Positions 27,113 through 34,911 of a stretch of DNA of 64,000 nt are shown here, piece after piece. Source of the DNA: Nonomuraea coxensis DSM 45129 (GTDB taxonomy: Bacteria; Actinomycetota; Actinomycetes; Streptosporangiales; Streptosporangiaceae); NCBI RefSeq assembly GCF_019397265.1, contig NZ_CP068985.1, forward strand, positions 1,302,001-1,366,000, given 5' to 3'. Both the position numbers and the translations under genes were made by a program. Under the pieces are notes generated by a model that was not told the origin of the DNA, ran no database searches, and was given only the letters and a program-made list of their open reading frames with translations. Position 1 is the stretch's first letter; each line of letters begins with the position of its first letter.

Positions 27113-27142
27113 ATTCTACGGTGCGTTCTCTTGAAACAAGAG
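27113..27142 (-). promoter_or_regulatory. Toxin-antitoxin promoter and inverted repeat
   Basis: On the minus strand TAGAAT (27113-27118) ends 7 nt from the antitoxin ATG at 27105, so the mRNA is probably leaderless. Upstream, 27128-27142 is a perfect 6-3-6 inverted repeat (CTCTTG-AAA-CAAGAG) covering the -35 region. That is a likely autoregulation site for the toxin-antitoxin complex. Confidence 0.55.
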
Positions 27143-27163
27143 GGCGGTCAGCCGGCGTCTCGT

Positions 27164-27973
27164 TCAGTGGCCCTGGTAGTGGGGCGGGCGTTTTTCGCGG
27201 AAGGCGCGGGTGCCTTCCTTGGCGTCCTCGGAGCCGATCACCGGCCAGCCGAGGTCGTCGGAGACCTTCAGGGCCTCCGGCTCCGGCAGGCCGAGGGTGT
27301 CGCGGTAGGTGCGGAGGATCGCCTGGACGGCGAGGGGGCCGGAGGCGGCGACGTCGTCGGCCAGCTCGCGGGCCACGGCGAGCGCCTGGCCGTCCGGGAC
27401 CACCCGGTTGACCAGGCCCATGGCCAGTGCCTCGGCCGCGGTGACGGCGCGGCCGGTCAGGAGGAGGTCCATCGCGTGGCAGTACGGGATCTGCCGCGGC
27501 AGCCGGACGGCGCTGCCGCCCATGGGGAACAGCGCGCGCTTGGCCTCGAACAGCCCCAGCGTGGCGGACTCGGCCACGACCCGCAGGTCCGTGCCCACCA
27601 GCAGCTCGGTGCCGCCGGCGACCGCGTAGCCCTCGACGGCGCAGATGACCGGCTTGGTGGGCAGGTCCTCGCGCAGCAGGCCCTTCCAGTGGAAGTTCGG
27701 GATCCTGGCGGCCCGGGCCTGGACGTCGGGGTCCGTGGAGGGCTGGCCCATGGCCTTGAGGTCGGCGCCGGCGCAGAAGGTGCCCTCCGCGCCGGTCAGG
27801 ATCGCCACCCGGACGTCCGGCTCGGCGCTCGCGTACGCCCAGGCCGAGGCGAGGCCGATCAGCATGTCCGAGGAGAGCGCGTTGCGGGCCTCGGGCCGGT
27901 TCATGGTGACGACGAGGACGTGCCCGTCGCGTTCGACCCGGCAGTGGGGGGTGCTGATCGGCAGGAGCTCCAC
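27164..27973 (-). CDS. echA19: Enoyl-CoA hydratase, EchA19-like (steroid side chain)
   Basis: A 269-residue crotonase. It contains VTMNRPEARNALS, the oxyanion-hole segments FCAGADLKAM and AVEGYAVAGGTELL, and PMGGSAVRLPRQIPY followed by DLLLTGRAVTAAEA. From memory, the last of these, GPLAVQAILR and the end DAKEGTRAFREKRPP closely follow mycobacterial EchA19 (Rv3516), which hydrates the enoyl-CoA of the cholesterol side chain. GTG 27973 is chosen because GGAGG lies 6 nt upstream. It is divergent from the synthetase operon, and the gap holds two different operator types. Confidence 0.85.
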   Translation of the reverse strand: MELLPISTPHCRVERDGHVLVVTMNRPEARNALSSDMLIGLASAWAYASAEPDVRVAILTGAEGTFCAGADLKAMGQPSTDPDVQARAARIPNFHWKGLLREDLPTKPVICAVEGYAVAGGTELLVGTDLRVVAESATLGLFEAKRALFPMGGSAVRLPRQIPYCHAMDLLLTGRAVTAAEALAMGLVNRVVPDGQALAVARELADDVAASGPLAVQAILRTYRDTLGLPEPEALKVSDDLGWPVIGSEDAKEGTRAFREKRPPHYQGH

Positions 27974-27992
27974 GATGCCTCCGAGGTCTCGT

Positions 27993-28006
27993 ATCAAGCG
28001 CTTGCT
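27993..28006. promoter_or_regulatory. KstR2-type operator box (perfect match)
   Basis: ATCAAGCGCTTGCT fits the KstR2 consensus AnCAAGnnCTTGnT at every fixed position. It overlaps the -35 box of the rightward synthetase promoter and lies 20 bp upstream of the echA19 start on the other strand. Confidence 0.65.
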
Positions 28007-28030
28007 ACGCACTTCGCCCCAGGATACGCT
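28002..28030 (+). promoter_or_regulatory. Promoter of the steroid side-chain operon
   Basis: TTGCTA (28002-28007) and TACGCT (28025-28030) are separated by exactly 17 nt, and the ATG at 28086 has GAGGAG upstream. Transcription should start near 28037, giving a ~50-nt leader that contains the KstR-type box. Confidence 0.6.
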
Positions 28031-28043
28031 CCCACCAGCAAAC

Positions 28044-28057
28044 GAGAACAGGTTCCA
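28044..28057. promoter_or_regulatory. KstR-type operator box
   Basis: GAGAACAGGTTCCA fits TNNAACNNGTTNNA at seven of eight fixed positions (first T is G). It lies just downstream of the predicted transcription start of the operon, a repressing position. Confidence 0.5.
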
Positions 28058-28085
28058 CTTTTTTCGTCGGCTGCGAGGAGCGCAC

Positions 28086-29636
28086 ATGGGCACGCTCGGT
28101 TTCTGGAGGCTCGCGCAGGCGGACCCCGGCTGGATCGCCGCGGTGGACCCCGACGGGACGGAACACCGCGCCGGCGACCTCCTGGCCCGGGCCAACCGCC
28201 TCGTCCACGGCCTGCGCGACGACCTCGGGCTCCAGCCCGGCGACGGCGTCTGCGGCCTGGCGCCGAACGGCGCGGACGGCCTGGTGCTGTACCTGGCCGC
28301 GCTCCAGGCCGGCTGGTACTACACGCCCGTCAACTGGCACCTCACCGGGCCGGAGATCGCCTACATCGTCTCCGACAGCGAGGCCAAGGCGTTCTTCGTC
28401 CACCCGCGCTTCGTCGAGGAGGGCACGCGGGCCGCCGAGGCCATCGCGCCCGAGCGCCGTTTCGTCATGGGGGAGGGGGCGGACGGGTTCCGGCCGATGC
28501 GCGAGCTGACCGACGGCCGTCCAGGAACCGCGCCCCCTGACCGCACCGCCGGCCTGACCATGCACTACACCTCCGGCACCACGGGCAAGCCGAAGGGTGT
28601 CCGCCGCCCGCTGAGCGGCCTGGACCCGGACGACTCCGCCGAGCTGATGACGTTCCTGCTGGGGCTGTTCGGCGTCACCCCGGGACGCCCCAACGCGCAC
28701 CTGGTCACCTCGCCGAGCTACCACACCGCCGTCACCCAGTTCGGCGGCACCGCCCTGCACATGGGCCACACGCTCGTCTACATGGACCGCTTCGACGCCG
28801 AGGAACTGCTGCGCCTGTGCGAGCGGCACCGCGTCACCAGCTCCCACATGGTGCCGACGCACTTCAAGCGGCTGCTCGCCCTGCCTGAGGAGACGCGGCG
28901 CGCGTACGACCTGTCCTCGCTCCGCTGGATGATCCACGCCGCCGCCCCCTGTCCCGTCCCGGTGAAATGGGCGATGTTGGAGTGGTGGGGCGACTGCGTG
29001 TACGAGTACTACGCGGCCACCGAGGGCGGCGGCACCCTCGCCACCCCCGAGGGCTGGAAGGCGCACCCGGGCACGGTCGGCACGGCCTGGCCCATCAGCG
29101 AGCTGCTCATCGTGGACGAGCAGGGCGAGCCGGTCCCGGCCCGCACCCCGGGCACGATCTACATGAAGATGCTCGGCGCCTCGTTCGAGTACAAGGGCGA
29201 CCCGGACAAGACCGCCGCCAACCGCCTCAAGGACTTCTTCACCGTCGGCGACATCGGCTACCTCGATGAGGACGGCTTCCTCTTCCTCTGCGACCGCAAG
29301 GCCGACATGATCATCTCGGGCGGCGCGAACATCTACCCCGCCGAGATCGAGAACGAGCTCATGATCCACCCCAAGGTCGCGGACGTGGCCGTGTTCGGCA
29401 TCCCGGACGAGGAGTGGGGCGAGCAGATCAAGGCCGTCGTCGAGCCCGCGCCCGGGGCCGAGCCGGGCCCCGCGCTCGCCGCCGAGCTGCTGGCCTCCCT
29501 GGAGGGCCGGCTGGCCCGCATGAAGTGGCCGAGAACGGTCGACTTCATCGCCGAGATGCCCCGCGAACCGAACGGCAAGCTGCTCAAACGCAAGCTCCGC
29601 GACCCGTACTGGGAGGGACACGACCGTGCCATCTGA
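28086..29636 (+). CDS. Acyl-CoA synthetase (FadD-like), first gene of the steroid operon
   Basis: A 516-residue adenylate-forming enzyme. The P-loop YTSGTTGKPKGV lies near 160-171, with [36 protein letters not shown] and the C-terminal catalytic lysine in PNGKLLKRK. It should make the CoA thioester of a steroid carboxylic acid or a breakdown product (context). It shares several signature stretches with the synthetase at 8210. GAGGAG precedes the ATG. The 3' end overlaps the DUF35 gene by 11 bp. Confidence 0.85.
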   Translation: MGTLGFWRLAQADPGWIAAVDPDGTEHRAGDLLARANRLVHGLRDDLGLQPGDGVCGLAPNGADGLVLYLAALQAGWYYTPVNWHLTGPEIAYIVSDSEAKAFFVHPRFVEEGTRAAEAIAPERRFVMGEGADGFRPMRELTDGRPGTAPPDRTAGLTMHYTSGTTGKPKGVRRPLSGLDPDDSAELMTFLLGLFGVTPGRPNAHLVTSPSYHTAVTQFGGTALHMGHTLVYMDRFDAEELLRLCERHRVTSSHMVPTHFKRLLALPEETRRAYDLSSLRWMIHAAAPCPVPVKWAMLEWWGDCVYEYYAATEGGGTLATPEGWKAHPGTVGTAWPISELLIVDEQGEPVPARTPGTIYMKMLGASFEYKGDPDKTAANRLKDFFTVGDIGYLDEDGFLFLCDRKADMIISGGANIYPAEIENELMIHPKVADVAVFGIPDEEWGEQIKAVVEPAPGAEPGPALAAELLASLEGRLARMKWPRTVDFIAEMPREPNGKLLKRKLRDPYWEGHDRAI

Positions 29637-30525
29637 TCCGCTGGTCGCTCAGCACGTCCTGGAGTTCCCCGGCGGTTACACCCGCTCGACCGGTCCGGTG
29701 GTCGGCCGCTTCCTCACCGAGCTGCGCGAGCGCCGCATCGTCGGCGTGCGCACGGGCGAGGGCCGCGTGCTGGTGCCGCCCCTGGAGTACGACCCCGCCA
29801 CCGGCGACCCCGTCACCGACGAGTACGTCGAGGTCGGCCCGGCCGGCACGGTCACCACCTGGACGTGGGTGGGGGAGCCGCTCGGCGCCCACCCGGTGGA
29901 CGTCCCCTTCGCCTGGGCGCTGATCGCGCTCGACGGCGCGGACACGGCGCTCGTGCACGCCGTCGTCCCCGAGCACCCCAAGGCGATGCGGACCGGGATG
30001 CGCGTCCGGCCGGTGTGGCGGGAGCGGCCCACCGGTCACATCACCGACATCCGGCACTTCGCCCCCGAGGTCACGAGGATCGTCTCCCCGGTGCGGGCGG
30101 AGTACCGGCTGCGGGCGGGCGGCTCGCTGGGGGTGTTCCTGGCGGGCGTGGAGCGCGGCGTGCTGCTCGGCGGGCGCTGCGAGCGGTGCGCGAAGGTGTA
30201 CGTGCCGTACCGGACGTTCTGCCCCGAGTGCGGAGGCCCCATCCCGGACACCCTCGAACTGCCCGACACCGGGACGATCACCACGTTCGCCATCAACAAC
30301 CTGCCCGACCCGCGGGCGCCCGAGGTGCCCTTCGTGTCGGCGTACATCCTGCTCGACGGGGCCGACCTCCCGATGATCGCGCTGGTCGCCGGCGTGCCCG
30401 CGCACGAGGTGCGGCAGGGCATGCGGGTGCGGGCCGTGTGGGTGCCCGAGAGCGAGCGCACGGCGTCCATGGCGAACATCCGCTGGTTCGCCCCCACCGG
30501 CGAGCCCGACGTGGAGCTGTCATGA
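29626..30525 (+). CDS. DUF35 OB-fold protein with zinc ribbon (Rv3521-like)
   Basis: A 299-residue protein. Residues ~1-180 resemble an OB-fold unit (LEFPGGYTRSTGPVVGRFLTELRERRIVG). A four-cysteine zinc ribbon lies at about 185-204 (CERC and CPEC), followed by a second OB-fold to the end. DUF35 proteins bind thiolase-fold aldolases and carry or position acyl-CoA, as ChsH2 does for Ltp2. Gene order before two thiolase-fold genes matches Rv3521-Rv3522-Rv3523 as I recall it. It starts at GTG 29626 inside the previous gene and overlaps the next by 4 bp. Confidence 0.8.
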   Translation: MPSDPLVAQHVLEFPGGYTRSTGPVVGRFLTELRERRIVGVRTGEGRVLVPPLEYDPATGDPVTDEYVEVGPAGTVTTWTWVGEPLGAHPVDVPFAWALIALDGADTALVHAVVPEHPKAMRTGMRVRPVWRERPTGHITDIRHFAPEVTRIVSPVRAEYRLRAGGSLGVFLAGVERGVLLGGRCERCAKVYVPYRTFCPECGGPIPDTLELPDTGTITTFAINNLPDPRAPEVPFVSAYILLDGADLPMIALVAGVPAHEVRQGMRVRAVWVPESERTASMANIRWFAPTGEPDVELS

Positions 30526-31517
30526 GAGACGTTGCGATCGTCGCGTTCGCGCAGACGCGGCACACCGGCCACGACACCGGGCTCAGCGAGCCCGAGCTGA
30601 TCCTGCCCGTCATCAACGAGGTCAAGGAGCGCACCGGGCTCACCCGGTTCGGCTTCACCTGCTCCGGGAGCTGCGACTACCTGGCGGGCGCGCCGTTCTC
30701 GTTCGTCTCGGCCCTCGACGCGCTGGCCGCCTGGCCGCCGATCTCCGAGAGCCACGTCGAGATGGACGCCGCCTGGGCGCTGTACGAGGCATGGGTGCGC
30801 CTCCAGCACGGCGACATCGACTCGGCCCTCGTGTACGGGTTCGGCAAGACCTCGCTCGGCGACCTGCGCACCATCATGACGTTGCAGCTCGACCCGTACT
30901 ATCTGGCGCCGCTCGGCCTCGACCAGCTCTCCTACGCCGGGCTCCAGGCCGCCGCCCTCGGCGCGGAGCGCGAGGAGCTGGACGAGATCGTGCGCCGCAG
31001 CCGGGCGGACGGGCGGGCGAACCCGTACGCGCTGGACCTGCCCGATCCCGAAGGGGACGGCCTCGTGGCCCCGCCCGTCACGGACGGCGCGGCGGCGGTC
31101 GTGCTGGCCGCCGGCGACCTCGCGGGCCGCCTCACCTCCAGCCCCGCCTACATCAGGGGCCTCGCCCACCGCATCGAGCCCCACTACCTGGGGATGCGGG
31201 ACCTCGCCCGGTCGGTCTCCGCGGCCGACGCCGCACGAGCCGCGGGGGTCGGCAAGGGCCCCGTCGAGGTGGCCGAGCTGCACGCCCAGTTCGCGCACGA
31301 GGAGATCATCCTGCGCGAGGCGCTGGAGCTGACCGGCGACACCGTCGTCAACCCCTCCGGCGGCCCGCTCGCCGCCAACCCCGTCATGGCCACCGGCCTC
31401 ATCCGCATCGGCGAGGCCGCGGCGCGCATCCTCGACGGCCGCAACCACCGGACCGTCGCGCACGCCGCCGGCGGCCCCTGCCTGCAGCACAACCTCGTCA
31501 CCGTCCTGGAGGGCTGA
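30522..31517 (+). CDS. ltp4: Thiolase-fold lipid-transfer-type protein (Ltp4-like)
   Basis: A 331-residue thiolase-superfamily protein. The start RDVAIVAFAQTRH and the late segments AELHAQFAHEEIILREAL and NPSGGPLAANPVMATGLIRIGEAA are characteristic. At the nucleophile position of true thiolases the chain reads SHVEMDAAWAL, with no cysteine, so classical thiolysis is unlikely. A retro-aldolase-type role, as in Ltp2, is more plausible. The partner is probably the DUF35 protein encoded just upstream (4-bp overlap). Confidence 0.8.
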   Translation: MRDVAIVAFAQTRHTGHDTGLSEPELILPVINEVKERTGLTRFGFTCSGSCDYLAGAPFSFVSALDALAAWPPISESHVEMDAAWALYEAWVRLQHGDIDSALVYGFGKTSLGDLRTIMTLQLDPYYLAPLGLDQLSYAGLQAAALGAEREELDEIVRRSRADGRANPYALDLPDPEGDGLVAPPVTDGAAAVVLAAGDLAGRLTSSPAYIRGLAHRIEPHYLGMRDLARSVSAADAARAAGVGKGPVEVAELHAQFAHEEIILREALELTGDTVVNPSGGPLAANPVMATGLIRIGEAAARILDGRNHRTVAHAAGGPCLQHNLVTVLEG

Positions 31518-31518
31518 G

Positions 31519-32667
31519 ATGGGCAACCGCTGTGCGGTCATCGGCGTCGGGCAGACGCACTACACGACCCGCCGCCACGACGTCTCGATCGCCGGGCTGG
31601 TGCGCGAGGCCGCGGTGCGGGCCCTGGAGGACGCCGGGCTCACGTTCAAGGACATCGACGCCGTCGTCATCGGCAAGGCGCCGGACCTGTTCGAGGGCGT
31701 GATGATGCCGGAGGCGTACCTGGCCGACGCGCTCGGCGCGGCCGGCAAGCCGGTGACGCGGGTCCACACCGCGGGCAGCGTCGGCGGCTCCACCGCGCTC
31801 GTCGGCGCCTCGCTCATCCAGGGCGGCGTGCACGAGCGGGTACTGGTCGTGGCCTTCGAGAAGCAGTCGGAGTCCAACGCCACCTGGGCGCTGTCCACGC
31901 ACCTGCCGTTCAGCGCCTCGCTCGTGGTCGGGGCGGGCGGCTACTTCGCGCCGCACATCCGCGAGTACATGCGCAGGACCGGCGCGCCCGGCCACATCGG
32001 CACGCTCGTCGCCGTCAAGGACCGGCTCAACGCGCTGAAGAACCCGTACGCGCACCTCAAGATCCCCGGCATCGACCAGAAGATGGTCGAGTCCACGCCG
32101 ATGCTCTGGGAGCCGATCCGCTACCTGGAGACCTGCCCGTCCAGCGACGGCGCCTGCGCCATGGTGCTCGCCGCCGAGTCGGCCGTCACCGGCACGCCCG
32201 CCTGGGTGCACGGCACCGCCATGCGCTCCGAGCCGATCTTCCGCGCCGACCGCGACACTGTCAGCCCGCAGGCGGGCAAGGACTGCGCCGCCGACGTCTA
32301 CCGGCAGGCCGGCGTCACCGACCCGCGACGACAGCTCGACGTGGCCGAGGTCTACGTGCCCTTCTCCTGGTACGAGCCCATGTGGCTGGAGAACCTCGGC
32401 TTCTGCGCCGAGGGGGAGGGCTGGAAGCTCACCGAGTCGGGCGCGACCGCCCTCGACGGCGACATCCCCTGGAACGCCTCCGGCGGGGTGCTGTCCAGCA
32501 ACCCGATCGGCGCGTCCGGGCTCATCAGGTTCGCCGAGGCCGCCCAGCAGGTGCGCGGCCGGGCCGGCGAGCACCAGGTGGACGGCGCCCGCACCGCGCT
32601 CGGCCACGCCTACGGCGGCGGCGCCCAGTTCTTCGCCATGTGGATCGTCGGACGGGAGAAACTCTGA
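31519..32667 (+). CDS. ltp3: Thiolase-fold lipid-transfer-type protein (Ltp3-like)
   Basis: A 382-residue thiolase-superfamily protein: CAVIGVGQTHYTTRRHDVSIAGLVREA at the start, ADVYRQAGVTDPRRQLDVAEVYVPFSW in the middle and GVLSSNPIGASGLIRFAEAA near the end. The usual nucleophile stretch reads RVHTAGSVGGST, so the catalytic cysteine is again missing. It begins one base after the previous stop and shares the TGATG junction with the FadD19-like gene. It may form a hetero-complex with the neighbouring Ltp4-like and DUF35 proteins (inference). Confidence 0.8.
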   Translation: MGNRCAVIGVGQTHYTTRRHDVSIAGLVREAAVRALEDAGLTFKDIDAVVIGKAPDLFEGVMMPEAYLADALGAAGKPVTRVHTAGSVGGSTALVGASLIQGGVHERVLVVAFEKQSESNATWALSTHLPFSASLVVGAGGYFAPHIREYMRRTGAPGHIGTLVAVKDRLNALKNPYAHLKIPGIDQKMVESTPMLWEPIRYLETCPSSDGACAMVLAAESAVTGTPAWVHGTAMRSEPIFRADRDTVSPQAGKDCAADVYRQAGVTDPRRQLDVAEVYVPFSWYEPMWLENLGFCAEGEGWKLTESGATALDGDIPWNASGGVLSSNPIGASGLIRFAEAAQQVRGRAGEHQVDGARTALGHAYGGGAQFFAMWIVGREKL

Positions 32668-34253
32668 TGGAGTTCAACCACGCGGACCTGTTCGAAGGGC
32701 TGGCGGACGCGATCCCCGACCGCGTCGCGATGATCTGCGACGCCGACCGCCGCACCTACGCCGAGCTGGACGCCGAGGCCAACCGGCTCGCCCACTACCT
32801 CGACGGCCTCGGCGTCCGCGCCGGCGAGCACGTGGGGCTCCAGCTCTACAACGGGCTGCCGTACGTCGCCGGGATGCTGGCCGCGCTGAAGCTCAGGGCC
32901 GTGCCGATCAACGTCAACTACCGCTACGTCGAGTCCGAGCTGCTCTACCTCTACCGGGACTCCGACATCCGGGCGCTGGTCTACGACGTCGAGTTCGAGC
33001 CGCGCGTCGCCGCCGTCGCGGGCGAGGCGCCGCTGCTGGAGCACCTGATCGCGGTCGGCGGGCCGCCGTCGATCGGCTCGGCGGTGACGTACGAGGCCGC
33101 GCTGGAACGCGGCAAGCCGGAACGCGGCTTCCCGCCGCGCTCCGGCCAGGACGTGTACATCATCTACACCGGCGGCACCACCGGCATGCCCAAGGGCGCG
33201 ATGTGGCGGGTCGAGGACCTGTTCTTCGGCTTCGGCGGCGGCAACCCGGGCGGCGAGCCGCGGGCCACCCCTCAGGAGGTCATCGACGCGGCGGTCAAGG
33301 CCGGGCCGATGACGATGATGGCCGTGCCGCCGCTCATGCACGGGGCGGCGCAGATGGCCACGTTCATCACCTGGTGCATGGGCGGGACCATGGTGTACGT
33401 CCGCAAGTTCGACCCCGACGAGGTGTGGCGGGCCGTCGAGCGCGAGCGGGTGCTGACCGTGAACATCACCGGCGACGCCATGGCCAGGCCGCTCGCCGAG
33501 GCGCTGGCCGCGGGCTCGTACGACGTGTCGTCGCTGTTCGTGGTCAGCTCGACGGGCGCCATCCTGTCGGGCGCGGTCCGCGACCGCCTCCAGGAGCTCC
33601 TGCCGAACGTCATGATCCTCGACAACTTCGGCTCCACCGAGTCCGGCTACACCGCCTCCGCCGTCGCCGGGTCCTCGCCCGAGAAGGGCCTGCGTTACCA
33701 GCCGAACGCGGTGGTCCGGCTGGCCGTGCTGGACGACGCGGGCCGTCCGGTCGAGCCCGGCTCCGGCGCGCTCGGCACCGTCGCGAGGTCGGGGCGGGTC
33801 GCGTTCGGCTACTACAACGACCCCGGGAAGACCGCCCGCACGTTCGTCACCGACGAGCAGGGCACCCGCTGGCTGCTCACCGGCGACCTCGCCACCGTCG
33901 ATCCCGACGGCACGGTCAACGTGTTCGGGCGCGGCTCGCAGTGCGTCAACACCGGCGGCGAGAAGGTGTTCCCCGAGGAGGTCGAGGCGGTGCTCAAGGG
34001 CCATCCCGGCGTGTTCGACGCGGTGGTGACCGGGGTGCCTGACGAGCGCTGGGGCAACCGGGTGGCGGCGGTCGTCGAGCCGCGGCCGGGGGCGGAGCTC
34101 ACGGCGGCGGAGCTGGACGCGCACTGCCGCACGCGGCTGTCGGGGTACAAGGTGCCGCGCTCGTACGCCTTCGTGGACCGGATGGTCCGCTCGCCGGCCG
34201 GGAAGGCGGACTACCGGTGGGCGCGGGAGATCGTCGAGGCAGGCGAAGCCTGA
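32667..34253 (+). CDS. fadD19: Acyl-CoA synthetase, FadD19-like (steroid side chain)
   Basis: A 528-residue adenylate-forming enzyme. The P-loop IYTGGTTGMPKGA is near 166-178. NFGSTESGYTAS, GDLATVDPDGTVNVFGRGSQCVNTGGEKVFPEEVE and the C-terminal lysine in SPAGKADYRW complete the set. The N-terminal stretch AIPDRVAMICDADRRTYAELDAEANRLAHYL and NVNYRYVESELLYLYRDSD recall mycobacterial FadD19, which activates the C27 side-chain carboxylate of cholesterol metabolites. It is the last gene of the overlapping operon. Confidence 0.85.
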   Translation: MEFNHADLFEGLADAIPDRVAMICDADRRTYAELDAEANRLAHYLDGLGVRAGEHVGLQLYNGLPYVAGMLAALKLRAVPINVNYRYVESELLYLYRDSDIRALVYDVEFEPRVAAVAGEAPLLEHLIAVGGPPSIGSAVTYEAALERGKPERGFPPRSGQDVYIIYTGGTTGMPKGAMWRVEDLFFGFGGGNPGGEPRATPQEVIDAAVKAGPMTMMAVPPLMHGAAQMATFITWCMGGTMVYVRKFDPDEVWRAVERERVLTVNITGDAMARPLAEALAAGSYDVSSLFVVSSTGAILSGAVRDRLQELLPNVMILDNFGSTESGYTASAVAGSSPEKGLRYQPNAVVRLAVLDDAGRPVEPGSGALGTVARSGRVAFGYYNDPGKTARTFVTDEQGTRWLLTGDLATVDPDGTVNVFGRGSQCVNTGGEKVFPEEVEAVLKGHPGVFDAVVTGVPDERWGNRVAAVVEPRPGAELTAAELDAHCRTRLSGYKVPRSYAFVDRMVRSPAGKADYRWAREIVEAGEA

Positions 34254-34263
34254 GCCCCGGCCC

Positions 34264-34890
34264 TCACGCCTTCTCGGTCGTGAGCCAGGCCGCCAGCCCG
34301 AGGTAGACGAGCCCGCTGCCCACCTCCAGCCGGCGCTGTACCCGCGCGGAGGCCCGCAGCCGCCCGGCCAGGGCCGAGGCGAGCATCGCGTAGGTGCCGT
34401 CGGAGGCCATGCCGAGCACGATCCACAGCAGCCCGAGCAGGAGGATCTGCGGCCCGATGGGCGCGGCGGCGGTGGTGAACTGCGGCAGGAACGCCAGGAA
34501 GAAGATCGCCGTCTTCGGGTTGAGCACGTTGACCACGACCCCCTCCCAGAACAGCCGCCGCTTCGACTGCACCCGCAGCTCCACGGCCTCCTCGCCGCCG
34601 CCCCCGCGCCGGACGAGGTTGCGCACGCCGAGCCAGACGAGGTAGGCGACGCCGCCCCACTTGACCACGGTGTAGGCGGTGGCGGAGGCGGCCAGCAGCG
34701 CGCTGAGCCCGAGCGCCGCCGCGGCCACGTGCACGACCGATCCGGCGTGCACGCCCAGCACGGAGATCAGCCCCGCGCTCCGGCCCTGGGCGACGGTGCG
34801 GGTGACGATGTAGAGGACCGCGGGCCCCGGCACCACGAGCAGACCGAGCGTGAACGCGCAGAACAGCGCGAGAGTGGGGAGGTCAGGCAT
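34264..34890 (-). CDS. LysE-family amino-acid exporter
   Basis: A 208-residue membrane protein with about six helices and the LysE/RhtB features: TLGLLVVPGPAVLYIVTRTVAQGR near the start, then GGVAYLVWLGVRNL and NPKTAIFFLAFLPQF. These export amino acids by proton antiport. It lies 21 bp downstream of the LysR gene on the same strand, and its own -10 (TACGAT, 34897-34902) ends 6 nt before the ATG. The LysR-LysE arrangement suggests regulated export. With a cysteine-dioxygenase-like gene across the gap, a sulfur amino acid is a possible substrate (inference). Confidence 0.85.
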   Translation of the reverse strand: MPDLPTLALFCAFTLGLLVVPGPAVLYIVTRTVAQGRSAGLISVLGVHAGSVVHVAAAALGLSALLAASATAYTVVKWGGVAYLVWLGVRNLVRRGGGGEEAVELRVQSKRRLFWEGVVVNVLNPKTAIFFLAFLPQFTTAAAPIGPQILLLGLLWIVLGMASDGTYAMLASALAGRLRASARVQRRLEVGSGLVYLGLAAWLTTEKA

Positions 34891-34911
34891 ACGAGCATCG
34901 TAAGAAGGGTG

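Noticed and set aside
30522..31517. Classical acetyl-CoA acetyltransferase (thiolase)
   Set aside because: The nucleophile cysteine is not at its normal place; the protein is annotated only as thiolase-fold.
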